A stretch of 64,000 nt of DNA from Chromobacterium violaceum ATCC 12472 (GTDB taxonomy: Bacteria; Pseudomonadota; Gammaproteobacteria; Burkholderiales; Chromobacteriaceae): contig NC_005085.1 of the NCBI RefSeq assembly GCF_000007705.1, forward strand, positions 930,001 to 994,000. Reading direction: 5' to 3'. Positions within the stretch are counted from its first letter, which is position 1, and each line of letters begins with the position of its first letter. A program made the position numbers and the translations under genes. The notes under the pieces were generated by a model. That model worked only from the letters and a program-made list of their open reading frames with translations, did no database searches and was not told the DNA's origin. Positions 42,234-52,587 of this stretch are shown here, piece by piece.

Positions 42234-43196
42234 TCAGGAAGGCTTGCCTTCCTGTTTCTTCAGGCGGAGCAGCAGCAGCTTGGAGCAGGACAGCACCACG
42301 AAGGTGATGAAGAACAGGATCAGGCCCAGCTCGATCAGCGAGCCCATGTACAGGTCGCCGTTGGCCTCTGCGAACTCGTTGGCCAGCGAGGAGGCGATCG
42401 AGTTGCCCGGCTCGAACAGGCTGGTGGAAAAGCGGGTGGAGTTGCCGATCACGAAGGTGACGGCCATGGTCTCGCCCAGCGCGCGGCCCAGGCCCAGCAT
42501 GATGCCGCCGACCACGCCGGTCTTGGTGTAGGGCAGCACCACGTGGCGCACCACCTCCCAGGTGGTGGAGCCGAGGCCGTAGGCCGACTCCTTCAGCATG
42601 GTCGGCACCACTTCGAACACGTCGCGCATCACCGAGGCGATGAAGGGGATCACCATGATGGCCAGGATCAGGCCGGCGGTGAACAGGCCGATGCCCATCG
42701 GCGCGCCCTGGAACAGGAAGCCGATCAGCGGGGCCTCGCCCAGGTGGTCGATGATCCACGGCTGGATGTGGTCGGCGAAGAAGGGCGCGAACACGAACAG
42801 GCCCCACATGCCGTAGATGATGGACGGGATGCCGGCCAACAGCTCGACGGCGATGCCCAGCGGGCGCTTCAGCCAGGTTGGGCACAGCTCGGTCAGGAAC
42901 AGCGCGATGCCGAAGCTGACCGGCACGCCGATCAGCAGGGCGATGAAGGAGGTGGCCAGGGTGCCGAAGATGGGCACCACGGCGCCGAATTTGCCCTGCA
43001 CCGGATCCCAGTCGGTATTGAACAGGAAGCTCCAGCCGAAGCCCTTGATCGCGGGCATGGCGCCGGCCAGCAGCGAAAGAAGGATGCCCACCAGCAGCGC
43101 CAGCACCAGGAAGGCGAAGCAGCGGGTGGTCACGCGGAAGGTTTTGTCCAGCAGCTGCTGGCGCCCCAGCTGCTGCTCATTGCTCAGTTTATGCAT
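42234..43196 (-). CDS. pstC: Phosphate ABC transporter permease PstC
   Basis: 320 residues, six helices. PstC features are [40 protein letters not shown] and the EAA loop [20 protein letters not shown] with [16 protein letters not shown]. It is the partner of PstA. It follows pstS after a short spacer holding a hairpin. Confidence 0.95.
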   Translation of the reverse strand: MHKLSNEQQLGRQQLLDKTFRVTTRCFAFLVLALLVGILLSLLAGAMPAIKGFGWSFLFNTDWDPVQGKFGAVVPIFGTLATSFIALLIGVPVSFGIALFLTELCPTWLKRPLGIAVELLAGIPSIIYGMWGLFVFAPFFADHIQPWIIDHLGEAPLIGFLFQGAPMGIGLFTAGLILAIMVIPFIASVMRDVFEVVPTMLKESAYGLGSTTWEVVRHVVLPYTKTGVVGGIMLGLGRALGETMAVTFVIGNSTRFSTSLFEPGNSIASSLANEFAEANGDLYMGSLIELGLILFFITFVVLSCSKLLLLRLKKQEGKPS

Positions 43197-43224
43197 GCGC
43201 CGATTCTTGATGGTTCAGACACAA

Positions 43225-43252
43225 GGCCGGAGGAAGCGAACTCCCCCCGGCC
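43225..43252 (-). other. Intercistronic hairpin between pstS and pstC
   Basis: GGCCGG (43225-43230) pairs with CCGGCC (43247-43252), and the stem can be extended by GG/CC beyond one mismatch. It has no U-tract. It would favour a stable pstS message over pstCAB, as needed for excess binding protein. Confidence 0.55.
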
Positions 43253-43279
43253 CGGATGCGACAGTATAAGCGCCGCCGG

Positions 43280-44317
43280 TCAGTTCCAGACAGCCTTGCC
43301 GCTGCCGTCGGTGATCTGTTTCCAGCTGGTGCGGATCACGCCCTTCACATTGTCGGGCATCGGAATGTAGTCCAGCTCCTGCGCGGTCTTGTCGCCGTTC
43401 TTGTAAGCCCAGTCGAAGTATTTCAGCACTTCGGCGGCTTGGGCCGGCTTGTCCTGCTTCTTGTGCATCAGGATGAAGGTGGCGCCGGCGATCGGCCAGC
43501 TGGCCTTGCCCGGCTGGTTGGTCAGCAGCAGGTAGAAGCCCGGGGCCTTTTTCCAGTCGGCGTTGGCCGCGGCGGCCTTGAACGAGGCCTCATCCGGCTT
43601 CACGAAAGCGCCGGCCTGGTTCTGCAGCAGGCCGTAGGCCAGCTTGTTCTGCTTGGCGTAGGCGTATTCGACGTAGCCGATGGCGCCCTTGATGCGCGAC
43701 ACGTAGTTGGCCACGCCTTCGTTGCCCTTGCCGCCGACCGAGCTGCCCTTCCAGCTGACGGCGGTGTTGGAGCCGACGTCTTTCGCCCATTCCGGCGAAA
43801 CCTTGGACAGGTAATTGGTGAAGATGAAGGTGGTGCCGGAGCCGTCGGAGCGGCGCACCACCGAGATGCGCTGGTCAGGCAGCTTGACGCCCGGGTTCAG
43901 CTTGGCGATGGCGGCGTCGTTCCATTTGGAAACCTTGCCCATGTAGATGTCGGCCAGCAGCGGGCCGGTGAACTTGATCTGGCCGGCGGCGATGCCCGGG
44001 ATGTTGTACACCGGCACCACGCCGCCCATCACGGTCGGGAACTGGGTCAGGCCGGCCTTTTCCAGCTCTTCCGGCTTCAGCGGCATGTCGGAGGCGCCGA
44101 AATCCACGGTCTTGGACTGGATCTGCTTGATGCCGCCGCCGGAGCCAATGGACTGGTAGTTCATGTTGTTGCCGGTGCTGCCCTTGTACGTCGCCGCCCA
44201 CTTGGCGTACAGCGGGTAGGGGAAGGTCGCGCCGGCGCCGGTGATGTCAGCCGCGTAGACCGAGCCTGCGATCAGCGTGGAACCCAGGATGGCGGCCAGA
44301 CGAACAGACTGTTTCAT
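43280..44317 (-). CDS. pstS: Phosphate ABC transporter periplasmic binding protein
   Basis: 345 residues with a Sec signal peptide (about 1-22, cleavage after VYA). Phosphate-binding loops are [14 protein letters not shown] at the mature N-terminus, [20 protein letters not shown] and [17 protein letters not shown]. It binds phosphate and feeds PstCAB. It is the first gene of the pst operon, divergent from tpiA. The intergenic 170 bases include an AT-rich element similar to half of a Pho box. Confidence 0.96.
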
Positions 44318-44380
44318 TGCTTAACTCCCGAACGAAAGGATGGGACTGCGTTGTGATGGTCGCCATCGTATCGGGCAAAT

Positions 44381-44398
44381 CTTTCATTAATATTACAA
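44381..44398. promoter_or_regulatory. Weak Pho-box-like element upstream of pstS
   Basis: CTTTCATTAATATTACAA. The first seven bases differ from the CTGTCAT half-site at one position and four A/T bases follow as in the consensus; the second half-site is poor. It lies about 65 bases before the pstS ATG, reading as a half-site on the plus strand. PhoB control of pst is expected from other bacteria, but this match alone is marginal. Confidence 0.3.
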
Positions 44399-44487
44399 GT
44401 CGTAAATGCTTGATCCAGCCCCGTTGGAGCGCGGCGCGGCGGCGCGCTATAATCGGCGCCAAGCAAAACATGGAAGGGGAGAGACGC

Positions 44488-45234
44488 ATGTCCGGCAAAC
44501 TGGTGATTGGCAACTGGAAGATGAACACCCGCGGCGACAGCGCCCGACAGCTGGCGGCGGCCCTGCTGGCCGACGGGCAGACCAATCGCGAGGGCGTCGG
44601 CATCGCCGCTCCCGCCGTCTATCTGGCGGCGCTGGCCGAGCAGCTGAAGGGCGGCAAAATCGCCTTGTCCTCCCAGGACGTCAGCCGTTTCGCCGCCGAC
44701 GGCGCGTTCACCGGCGAGGTGAGCGCCGCGATGCTGGCCGACGTCGGCTGCCGCTACGCGCTGGTCGGCCACTCCGAGCGCCGCCAGTATTTCCGCGAGG
44801 ACAACGCGGCGCTGCTGGCCAAGATGCGCAACGCCATCGCCGCCGGCGTGACTCCGGTGCTGTGCGTCGGCGAGACGCTGGCGCAACGGGAGGCGGGCGA
44901 TTATCTGAACGTGGTGCGGGAACAGCTTGCCATCCTGTCCGATATCGCCGATGGTGAATACGTCGTCGCCTACGAACCGGTATGGGCCATCGGCACCGGC
45001 AAGGTGGCGTCGCTTGAGCAGATCGCGGAGATCCATGCATTCATCAAAAATTGGTGCTTGCAAAACGCTGGCGGCTCCGCTAAGATTCGCGTCCTCTACG
45101 GCGGCAGTGTCAAAGCAGAGAATGCCGAAGCGATTCTGGCGACGGAAAACGTCGACGGAGCACTGGTCGGAGGAGCCTCTCTGGACGCCGATTCATTCAG
45201 AGTGATTTGCCAAGCCGCAGGAAAAATGATATAG
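44488..45234 (+). CDS. tpiA: Triosephosphate isomerase
   Basis: 248 residues. The active site can be followed: NWKMN (Lys), [10 protein letters not shown] (His) and [12 protein letters not shown] (Glu), plus the phosphate loop [12 protein letters not shown]. It interconverts DHAP and glyceraldehyde-3-phosphate. ATG 44488 is preceded by AAGGGGA; the open frame before it is noncoding. Its stop is one base before secG. Confidence 0.97.
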
Positions 45235-45235
45235 T

Positions 45236-45592
45236 ATGGAACTTCTCAAGACGCTTATTTGGATTGTTAATCTGCTGTCCGCAGCATCTATCATCGTCCT
45301 TGTTCTGATGCAGCATGGCAAGGGTGCGGATATGGGTGCGGCCTTTGGTAGCGGCTCGTCCGGCAGTCTGTTCGGGGCGTCTGGTTCTGCGAATTTCTTG
45401 AGTAGAACGACTGCGGTTGTTGCCGTGGTGTTCTTCTCGACTTCCATGGCGCTGGTGTTTCTTTCCGGGGGTGGAAAGAGCGATCTCGGCGTGATGGGCA
45501 ATGGCAGTAAGATTGAACAGGTTGCGCCGCAAATCCCGGCAGGCGCGCCTAATAAAAACGCTTCGGGAACGGCTTCCAAGATTCCGGAGTGA
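45236..45592 (+). CDS. secG: Preprotein translocase subunit SecG
   Basis: 118 residues. Two membrane helices (about 5-25 and 58-78) enclose the SecG-specific LMQHGKGADMGAAFGSG segment; the C-terminus is a soluble Ala/Ser/Lys tail. It is part of SecYEG. It starts directly after tpiA and is followed 19 nt later by tRNA-Leu, the usual order in many proteobacteria. Confidence 0.95.
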   Translation: MELLKTLIWIVNLLSAASIIVLVLMQHGKGADMGAAFGSGSSGSLFGASGSANFLSRTTAVVAVVFFSTSMALVFLSGGGKSDLGVMGNGSKIEQVAPQIPAGAPNKNASGTASKIPE

Positions 45593-45611
45593 CAATGTAA
45601 AGCTTTGCTGT

Positions 45612-45696
45612 GCCGACATGGTGAAATTGGTAGACACGCTATCTTGAGGGGGTAGTGGCGAAAGCTGTGTGAGTTCGAGTCTCACTGTCGGCACCA
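45612..45696 (+). tRNA. tRNA-Leu (anticodon GAG)
   Basis: An 85-nt class II tRNA with encoded CCA. Acceptor GCCGACA/TGTCGGC, discriminator A, and anticodon stem CTATC/GGTAG with loop TTGAGGG give anticodon GAG for CUC/CUU. The long variable arm (GGCGAAAGCT region) is present. Confidence 0.96.
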
Positions 45697-45703
45697 CCAT
45701 TCA

Positions 45704-45737
45704 AAAACAGGCCACCGGGACTCCGGTGGCCTGTTTT
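45704..45737 (+). terminator. Rho-independent terminator after tRNA-Leu
   Basis: A 15-bp perfect stem AAAACAGGCCACCGG with its reverse complement (45723-45737) around GACT, ending in TTTT. It probably ends the tpiA-secG-tRNA transcript. Confidence 0.92.
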
Positions 45738-45747
45738 ATTTGGAGCC

Positions 45748-45772
45748 AAGAGGGGGCGACCCCTCTTTTTTT
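45748..45772 (+). terminator. Second terminator-like hairpin just before nuoA (possible attenuator)
   Basis: Stem AAGAGGGG/CCCCTCTT (45748-45755 with 45760-45767), loop GCGA, and a run of seven T (45766-45772). It ends 15 bases before the nuoA ATG, leaving no room for a promoter behind it. The 3' arm (ACCCC, 45759-45763) can instead pair with GGGGT at 45774-45778, giving a mutually exclusive fold. It is either a second terminator that the nuo promoter must bypass or a leader attenuator of nuo. Confidence 0.75.
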
Positions 45773-45787
45773 GGGGGTGTACGGGAA

Positions 45788-46144
45788 ATGCTGCAAAACT
45801 ACTTTCCCATTCTGATGTTTGTCATCGTCGGACTTCTGGTCGGCGTGGGCCCAATCGTCTTGGGCAAACTGCTGGCGCCGAATCGTCCCGACGCTGAAAA
45901 ACTTTCTCCATACGAATGCGGCTTCGAGGCCTTCGAAGATGCCCGCATGAAGTTTGACGTCCGCTACTACCTGATCGCCATTCTCTTCATCCTGTTCGAC
46001 CTGGAAATCGCCTTCCTGTTTCCGTGGGCCGTGGTGTTGAAGGATCTGGGCGTCTATGGTTTGGGCGTGATGGTCGAGTTTCTGGCCGTGCTGACGCTCG
46101 GCTTCGTCTACATGTGGAAGAAGGGAGCTCTGGAATGGGAGTAG
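45788..46144 (+). CDS. nuoA: NADH-quinone oxidoreductase subunit A
   Basis: 118 residues, three helices. [23 protein letters not shown] is represented by the diagnostic [30 protein letters not shown] follows. It is a membrane-arm subunit near the quinone site. ATG 45788 has ACGGGA upstream; the longer frame passes through the hairpin and is rejected. First gene of the 14-gene operon. Confidence 0.96.
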   Translation: MLQNYFPILMFVIVGLLVGVGPIVLGKLLAPNRPDAEKLSPYECGFEAFEDARMKFDVRYYLIAILFILFDLEIAFLFPWAVVLKDLGVYGLGVMVEFLAVLTLGFVYMWKKGALEWE

Positions 46145-46611
46145 AAGGGATTCTAGAGAAAGGCTTCGTCACGACGACAGCCGACAAGCTTATCAACTAT
46201 ACCCGCACGGGTTCGCTGTGGCCGATGACCTTTGGCCTGGCCTGTTGCGCGGTGGAGATGATGCACGCCGGCGCGGCGCGCTATGACCTCGACCGCTTCG
46301 GCGTCGTTTTCCGCCCCAGCCCCCGCCAGTCCGACCTGATGATCGTCGCCGGCACGCTGTGCAACAAGATGGCTCCGGCCCTGCGCAAGGTTTACGACCA
46401 GATGGCCGAGCCGCGCTGGGTGATCTCGATGGGTTCCTGTGCCAACGGCGGCGGCTACTACCATTATTCCTATTCCGTTGTTCGTGGTTGCGACCGCATC
46501 GTGCCGGTCGATGTCTACGTGCCGGGCTGTCCGCCGACCGCGGAGGCGCTGCTGTACGGCATCATCCAGCTGCAGAACAAGATCAAACGTACCAACACCA
46601 TCGCCCGCTAA
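46135..46611 (+). CDS. nuoB: NADH-quinone oxidoreductase subunit B
   Basis: 158 residues. It holds the N2 4Fe-4S ligands: tandem Cys in [20 protein letters not shown], then [12 protein letters not shown] and [14 protein letters not shown]. It passes electrons to quinone at the junction of the peripheral and membrane arms. ATG 46135 lies inside nuoA (10-nt overlap). Confidence 0.97.
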   Translation: MGVEGILEKGFVTTTADKLINYTRTGSLWPMTFGLACCAVEMMHAGAARYDLDRFGVVFRPSPRQSDLMIVAGTLCNKMAPALRKVYDQMAEPRWVISMGSCANGGGYYHYSYSVVRGCDRIVPVDVYVPGCPPTAEALLYGIIQLQNKIKRTNTIAR

Positions 46612-46621
46612 GGTAGAAACT

Positions 46622-47218
46622 ATGGCCTCCAAGAAAATGGAAGCGCTGGGTTCGGTCGTGGCCGAGGCGCTGGGCGACAAGCTCGTGCGCAGCACACTGG
46701 CCCTGGACGAGCTGACCATCGTGTGCAAGGCGTCCGATCTGCTGTCCGTCGCGCAGACGCTGCGCGACCACGCCGATCTCGCCTTCGAGCAGTGCATCGA
46801 CGTCTGCGGCATGGACTACAGCGCCTATCGTGACGAGCCGTGGGACGGCCCGCGCTTCGCCGCCGTGTACCACCTGCTGTCTGTCAAGCTGAACCACCGC
46901 ATCCGCCTGCGCGTCTTCGCCGAGGACGACGATTTCCCGGTCATCCCGTCGGTCAACGGCATCTGGAATGCCGCCAACTGGTTCGAGCGCGAAGCGTTCG
47001 ACCTGTACGGCATCGTGTTCGAAGGCCACCCCGACCTGCGCCGCCTGCTGACCGACTACGGTTTCGTCGGCCATCCTTTCCGCAAGGACTTCCCGTTGTC
47101 CGGCTACGTGGAAATGCGCTACGACCCGACCCAGCAGCGCGTGATCTATCAGCCTGTCACCATCGAACCGCGCGAAATCACCCCGCGCATCATCCGCGAG
47201 GAGAATTACGGTGGCTGA
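46622..47218 (+). CDS. nuoC: NADH-quinone oxidoreductase subunit C
   Basis: 198 residues, separate from NuoD as in alpha/betaproteobacteria. The 30-kDa family motif reads [20 protein letters not shown], with [15 protein letters not shown] near the end. It is a peripheral-arm scaffold subunit. AAGG is 8 nt upstream of ATG 46622, while earlier in-frame starts lie within nuoB. Confidence 0.95.
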   Translation: MASKKMEALGSVVAEALGDKLVRSTLALDELTIVCKASDLLSVAQTLRDHADLAFEQCIDVCGMDYSAYRDEPWDGPRFAAVYHLLSVKLNHRIRLRVFAEDDDFPVIPSVNGIWNAANWFEREAFDLYGIVFEGHPDLRRLLTDYGFVGHPFRKDFPLSGYVEMRYDPTQQRVIYQPVTIEPREITPRIIREENYGG

Positions 47219-48464
47219 GATCCGTAACTACACCCTCAACTTCGGCCCGCAGCACCCGGCCGCGCACGGCGTGCTGCGCCTGGTGCTGGAGCTGGACGGC
47301 GAAGTCGTCCAGCGCGCCGACCCGCACATCGGCCTGCTGCATCGCGGCACCGAGAAGCTGGCCGAAAGCAAGACCTTCATCCAGTCGCTGCCCTACATGG
47401 ACCGTCTCGACTACGTGTCGATGATGTGCAACGAGCACGCGTACTGCCTGGCGATCGAGAAGATGATGGGCATCGAGGTGCCCGAGCGCGCGCAATACAT
47501 CCGCGTGATGTTCGCCGAGATCACCCGCATCCTGAACCACCTGCTGTGGATCGGCGCCCACGCGCTGGACATCGGCGCGATGACCATGTTCCTGTACGCG
47601 TTCCGCGAGCGCGAGGACCTGATGGATTGCTACGAGGCGGTTTCCGGCGCGCGGATGCACGCGGCCTACTTCCGTCCGGGCGGCGTCTACCGCGACCTGC
47701 CGGACAGCATGCCGCAGTACACCGTGTCCAAGATCAAGAACGCCAAGGAGCTGGCGCGCCTGAATGAAGGCCGCAAGGGCTCGATGCTGGACTTCATCGA
47801 AGACTTCACCAAGCGCTTCCCGACCTATGTCGACGAATACGAGACCCTGCTGACCGACAACCGCATCTGGAAGCAGCGGACCGTGGGCATCGGCGTGGTG
47901 ACGCCCGAGCGCGCGCTGAACCTCGGCATGACCGGTCCGATGCTGCGCGGCTCCGGCATCGCCTGGGACCTGCGCAAGACCCAGCCTTACGACGTCTACG
48001 ACAAGATGGACTTCGACGTGCCGGTGGGCGTGGGCGGCGACTGCTACGACCGCTACCTGGTCCGCGTCGAGGAAATGCGCCAGTCCAACCGCATCATCCA
48101 GCAGTGCGTGGCCTGGCTGCGCGCCAATCCCGGCCCGGTGATCACCGACAACCATAAGGTGGCTCCGCCTTCGCGCGAAGGCATGAAGTCCAACATGGAA
48201 GACCTGATCCACCACTTCAAGCTATTCACCGAAGGCATGCACGTGCCGGAAGGCGAGGCTTACGCCGCGGTGGAGCACCCGAAGGGCGAGTTCGGCATCT
48301 ACCTGGTGTCCGACGGCGCCAACAAACCGTACCGCCTGAAAATCCGCGCGCCGGGCTATGCCCACTTGGCCGCGCTGGACGAGATGGCCACCGGCCACAT
48401 GATCGCCGACGTCGTCGCGATCATCGGTACGCAGGATATCGTGTTTGGGGAGATTGACCGCTGA
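47211..48464 (+). CDS. nuoD: NADH-quinone oxidoreductase subunit D
   Basis: 417 residues. The NiFe-hydrogenase-like 49-kDa subunit starts [15 protein letters not shown], with [25 protein letters not shown] (quinone-site Tyr) and a late [16 protein letters not shown] 47211 starts 8 nt inside nuoC. It forms the quinone-binding pocket with NuoB. Confidence 0.96.
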   Translation: MAEIRNYTLNFGPQHPAAHGVLRLVLELDGEVVQRADPHIGLLHRGTEKLAESKTFIQSLPYMDRLDYVSMMCNEHAYCLAIEKMMGIEVPERAQYIRVMFAEITRILNHLLWIGAHALDIGAMTMFLYAFREREDLMDCYEAVSGARMHAAYFRPGGVYRDLPDSMPQYTVSKIKNAKELARLNEGRKGSMLDFIEDFTKRFPTYVDEYETLLTDNRIWKQRTVGIGVVTPERALNLGMTGPMLRGSGIAWDLRKTQPYDVYDKMDFDVPVGVGGDCYDRYLVRVEEMRQSNRIIQQCVAWLRANPGPVITDNHKVAPPSREGMKSNMEDLIHHFKLFTEGMHVPEGEAYAAVEHPKGEFGIYLVSDGANKPYRLKIRAPGYAHLAALDEMATGHMIADVVAIIGTQDIVFGEIDR

Positions 48465-48964
48465 TGCTGTCCGCACAATCGCTAGCCTTGATCGACCGCG
48501 AGGTCGCCAAATATCCGGCCGACCAGAAGCGCTCCGCCGTCATGGGCGCGCTGCGCATCGCGCTGGACGAGCGGCGCGCCGCCGGTGAAACCCCGGAAGC
48601 GCGCTGCCTGAACCCGGAGCTGATCGAATTCGTCGCGAACTACCTGGGCATCGCCCCGGTGGCCGCCTACGAAGTCGCCACCTTCTACAACATGTACGAC
48701 ATGAAGCCGGTGGGCAAATTCAAGATCACCGTCTGCACCAACCTGCCCTGTGCGCTGTCCGGCGGCGTCAACGCCGCGGAGTACATCTCGAAGAAGCTGG
48801 GCATCGCCATCGGCGAAACCAGCGCCGACGGCATGTACACCCTGCTGGAAGGCGAATGCATGGGCGCCTGCGGCGACGCGCCGGTCTTGCTGGTGAACAA
48901 CCACAAGATGTGCAGCTTCATGACGCCCGAAGCAATCGATAAAAAACTGGCGGAGTTGAAATAA
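48464..48964 (+). CDS. nuoE: NADH-quinone oxidoreductase subunit E
   Basis: 166 residues of thioredoxin-like [2Fe-2S] type. N1a ligands are in CTNLPC (C-x4-C) and [11 protein letters not shown] (C-x3-C). [18 protein letters not shown] is family-typical. It is part of the NADH dehydrogenase module. One-base overlaps connect it to nuoD and nuoF. Confidence 0.96.
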   Translation: MLSAQSLALIDREVAKYPADQKRSAVMGALRIALDERRAAGETPEARCLNPELIEFVANYLGIAPVAAYEVATFYNMYDMKPVGKFKITVCTNLPCALSGGVNAAEYISKKLGIAIGETSADGMYTLLEGECMGACGDAPVLLVNNHKMCSFMTPEAIDKKLAELK

Positions 48965-50259
48965 TGGCTGTCTTCGCTAATGGCGTGATTTTCGACGGCG
49001 TCGACACCGCGCAGCCCGACTGCTGGCGTCTGGACGCCTACGTGGCCCGCGGCGGCTACCAGGCGCTGCGCCGCATCCTCGACTCCAAGATGACGCAAGA
49101 GGACGTGATCGCGGAAGTGAAGAACTCCGGCCTGCGCGGCCGCGGCGGCGCGGGCTTCCCGACCGGCCTGAAATGGAGCTTCATGCCGCGCTCGTTCCCG
49201 GGCGACAAATACGTCGTCTGCAACACCGACGAGGGCGAGCCGGGCACCTTCAAGGACCGCGACATCATCCGCTACAACCCGCACTCGCTGATCGAGGGCA
49301 TGATCATCGCCGGTTACGCGATGGGCACCAAGGCGGGTTACAACTACATCCACGGCGAAATCTTCGAAGACTACCTGCTGTTCGAGGAAGCGCTGGAAGA
49401 GGCGCGCAAGGCGGGCTTCCTGGGTCAGAACATCCTGGGCTCCGGCTTCAACTTCGAGCTCTACGCCCATCACGGCTACGGCGCCTACATCTGCGGCGAG
49501 GAAACCGCGCTGCTGGAGTCGCTGGAAGGCAAGAAGGGCCAGCCGCGCTTCAAGCCGCCGTTCCCGGCCAGCTTCGGCCTGTACGGCAAGCCGACCACCA
49601 TCAACAACACCGAATCGTTCGCCTCGGTGCCGTTCATCATCCGCGACGGCGCGCAGACCTTCCTCGAGAAGGGCAAGCCGAACAACGGCGGCACCAAGCT
49701 GTTCTCGGTTTCCGGCCACGTCAACCGTCCGGGCAACTACGAGATCGCGCTGGGCACCCCGTTCTCCGAGCTGCTGGAAATGGCCGGCGGCATGCGCGAC
49801 GGCAAGAAGCTGAAGGCGGTGATCCCGGGCGGCTCGTCCGCTCCGGTGCTGCCGGCCGACATCATGATGCAGTGCACCATGGACTACGACAGCATCGCCA
49901 AAGCCGGTTCGATGCTGGGTTCGGGCGCCGTGATCGTGATGAACGAGGACGTGTGCATGGTCAAGGCGCTGGAGCGTCTGGCCTATTTCTACCACGAAGA
50001 ATCCTGCGGCCAGTGCACGCCGTGCCGCGAAGGCACCGGCTGGCTGTACAAGGTGATCCATCGCATCGCCAGCGGCCAGGGCCGCAAGGGCGATCTGGAG
50101 CTCCTGGATTCCGTGGGCAACAACATGGCCGGCCGCACCATCTGCGCGCTGGCCGACGCCGCGGTGTTCCCGGTTCGCAGTTTCACCAAGCATTTCCGCA
50201 ACGAGTTCGAGTACGCGATCGAACACGGAAAGACCTTGGTGGATCACAAATGGTGTTGA
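48964..50259 (+). CDS. nuoF: NADH-quinone oxidoreductase subunit F
   Basis: 431 residues. NADH/FMN-binding Gly-rich loop [17 protein letters not shown] and [15 protein letters not shown]3 4Fe-4S ligands in [15 protein letters not shown] and a later Cys (GRTICALAD). It oxidises NADH and is the entry point for electrons. Confidence 0.97.
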   Translation: MAVFANGVIFDGVDTAQPDCWRLDAYVARGGYQALRRILDSKMTQEDVIAEVKNSGLRGRGGAGFPTGLKWSFMPRSFPGDKYVVCNTDEGEPGTFKDRDIIRYNPHSLIEGMIIAGYAMGTKAGYNYIHGEIFEDYLLFEEALEEARKAGFLGQNILGSGFNFELYAHHGYGAYICGEETALLESLEGKKGQPRFKPPFPASFGLYGKPTTINNTESFASVPFIIRDGAQTFLEKGKPNNGGTKLFSVSGHVNRPGNYEIALGTPFSELLEMAGGMRDGKKLKAVIPGGSSAPVLPADIMMQCTMDYDSIAKAGSMLGSGAVIVMNEDVCMVKALERLAYFYHEESCGQCTPCREGTGWLYKVIHRIASGQGRKGDLELLDSVGNNMAGRTICALADAAVFPVRSFTKHFRNEFEYAIEHGKTLVDHKWC

Positions 50260-50262
50260 GCG

Positions 50263-52584
50263 ATGCTTGAAATCGAAATCGACGGTAAGAAACTGACGGT
50301 GCCGCAAGGCAGCACCGTCATCGAGGCTGCCCACTCGGTGGGCACCTACATTCCGCACTTCTGCTACCACAAGAAGCTGTCCATCGCGGCCAACTGCCGG
50401 ATGTGCCTGGTGGAAGTGGAAAAGGCGCCGAAGCCGCTGCCGGCCTGTGCCACGCCGGTCACCGACGGCATGAAGGTCCATACCGCGTCGCCGCTGGCCA
50501 AGAAGGCCCAGCAGGGCGTGATGGAATTCCTGCTGATCAACCACCCGCTGGATTGCCCGATCTGCGACCAGGGCGGCGAATGCCAGCTGCAGGATCTGGC
50601 CGTGGGCTACGGCAACTCCACCTCGCGCTACGAGGAAGACAAGCGCGTGGTGGTGGGCAAGGACATGGGCCCGCTGGTCTCCGCCGAGGAAATGTCGCGC
50701 TGCATCCACTGCACGCGCTGCGTCCGCTTCACCGAGGAAGTGGGCGGCTTCCAGGAAATCGGCATGGCCAACCGCAGCGAGTTCTCCGAGATCCTGCCCT
50801 TCCTGGGCAAGACCGTGGACTCGGAAATCTCCGGCAACGTCATCGACCTGTGCCCGGTGGGCGCGCTGACCTCCAAGCCGTTCCGCTACACTACCCGCGC
50901 CTGGGAACTGTCCCGCCGCAAGTCGGTGAGCCCGCACGACGGCTTGGGCTCCAACCTGGTGGTGCAGGTGAAGAGCAACGAAGTGATGCGCGTGCTGCCG
51001 CTGGAAAACGAGGCCATCAACGAGTGCTGGATCGCCGACCGCGACCGTTTCTCCTACGAAGGCCTGAACAGTGCCGAGCGCCTGCAGAAGCCGATGATCA
51101 AGTTCGACGGCAAGTGGCACGAGACCGACTGGGAAACCGCGCTGAACTACGTGGTCAAGGGCCTGAGCGGCGTGTCCGCCGATCACGGCAAGGACGCCAT
51201 CGGCTTCCTGCTGAATCCGCACTCCACCACTGAAGAACTGCACCTGGCGCAGAAGCTGGCGCGCGCCTTCGGCGTCGAAGCCGTCGACTACCGCCTGGGC
51301 CGCAGCGACTTCTCCGCGGACAGCGCCAAGCAGGGCGCGGAATGGCTGGGCTCCTCCATCGTCGAACTGGCCGAGGCCAAGTCGGTGCTGGTGGTCGGCT
51401 CCACGCTGCGCAAGGAACAGCCGCTGCTGGCTTCGCGCCTGCGCCAGTCCGTCAAGAAGGGCGGCGAGCTGAACATTATCCATGTCGCCGACGACAATCT
51501 GCTGACCCAGATCAAGGGCAAGCTGATCGTGTCGCCGCTGGCGCTGGTGAACGCGCTGTCGCAAGTGCTGAAGGCCGTGGCCGAGATCAAGTCGGGCGCG
51601 AGCGAGATCGATCTGGCCGCGGTGGAAGTGTCCGCCGAAGCCCGCCGCATCGCCGAAAGCCTGACCGGCGCGGAAACCGCGTCCGTCGTGCTGGGCAACG
51701 TGGCGCAGCGCCATCCGGCCTACGGCCAGCTGCTGTCGCTGGCCCAGGAGATCTCCCGCCTGTCCGGCGCGCGTTTCGGCATCCTGGCCGAAGCCGCCAA
51801 CAGCGTGGGCGCCGAACTGGTGGGCGCGCTGCCCAAGAACGGCGACAACGCCGCCGCGATGATCGCCAAGCCGAAGAAAGCCTACTTCCTGCTGAACGCC
51901 GAAGTGGAGTTCGACAGCTACAACCCGCAGGCCGCCGTGGCCGCGATGAAGCAGGCCGCCACCGTGATCGCGCTGACCGCCTACAAGGGCCAAGGCCTGC
52001 TGGACTACGCCGACGTGCTGCTGCCGATCGCGCCGTTCTCCGAGACCGCCGGCTCCTTCGTCAACATGGAAGGCAAGCTGCAGACCTTCAACGGCGTGGT
52101 GAAGCCGCTGGGCGAAACCCGTCCGGCCTGGAAGGTGCTGCGCGTGCTGGGCAATATGCTGAACCTGTCCGGCTTCGAGCAGAACAGCGCCGAGGAAGTG
52201 CGCGCCGAGTTCGGCGACTTCGCGTCCAGGCTGAACAACGCGCTGTCCAAGGTCGCCGCCAATCCGGCCGCCGGTTCCGGCATCGTCCGCGTCGGCGAAG
52301 TGCCGATGTACCAGGCCGACGCCATCTGCCGCCGCGCGCCGTCGCTGCAAGCCACCAACGAGGCCAAGGGCGCCGCAACCGCCCACGCGCACAGCAGCCT
52401 GTTGGCCAAGCTGGGCGTGGCCGCCGGCTCCACCGCGCTGCTGAAGCAGGGCGAGGGCGAGGCTCGCGTCCGGATCGAAGCCGACGACAGCCTGCCGGCC
52501 GACGTGGTACGGGTTGCCGCAGCGCACGCTTCCACGCTGGCGCTGGGCGGCATGTTCGACGCAATCGAGATCAAGCAGGGGTAA
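50263..52584 (+). CDS. nuoG: NADH-quinone oxidoreductase subunit G
   Basis: 773 residues. The N-terminal ferredoxin domain has Cys 34, 45, 48 and 62 (N1b), then CPICDQGGEC with Cys 97, 100 and 106 (N5) and CIHCTRC (N4). A molybdopterin-like domain without cofactor ligands follows and ends in an Ala-rich region. The extra N7 cluster of some bacteria is not evident. It carries electrons from NuoEF toward NuoI. Confidence 0.96.
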   Translation: MLEIEIDGKKLTVPQGSTVIEAAHSVGTYIPHFCYHKKLSIAANCRMCLVEVEKAPKPLPACATPVTDGMKVHTASPLAKKAQQGVMEFLLINHPLDCPICDQGGECQLQDLAVGYGNSTSRYEEDKRVVVGKDMGPLVSAEEMSRCIHCTRCVRFTEEVGGFQEIGMANRSEFSEILPFLGKTVDSEISGNVIDLCPVGALTSKPFRYTTRAWELSRRKSVSPHDGLGSNLVVQVKSNEVMRVLPLENEAINECWIADRDRFSYEGLNSAERLQKPMIKFDGKWHETDWETALNYVVKGLSGVSADHGKDAIGFLLNPHSTTEELHLAQKLARAFGVEAVDYRLGRSDFSADSAKQGAEWLGSSIVELAEAKSVLVVGSTLRKEQPLLASRLRQSVKKGGELNIIHVADDNLLTQIKGKLIVSPLALVNALSQVLKAVAEIKSGASEIDLAAVEVSAEARRIAESLTGAETASVVLGNVAQRHPAYGQLLSLAQEISRLSGARFGILAEAANSVGAELVGALPKNGDNAAAMIAKPKKAYFLLNAEVEFDSYNPQAAVAAMKQAATVIALTAYKGQGLLDYADVLLPIAPFSETAGSFVNMEGKLQTFNGVVKPLGETRPAWKVLRVLGNMLNLSGFEQNSAEEVRAEFGDFASRLNNALSKVAANPAAGSGIVRVGEVPMYQADAICRRAPSLQATNEAKGAATAHAHSSLLAKLGVAAGSTALLKQGEGEARVRIEADDSLPADVVRVAAAHASTLALGGMFDAIEIKQG

Positions 52585-52587
52585 GCG

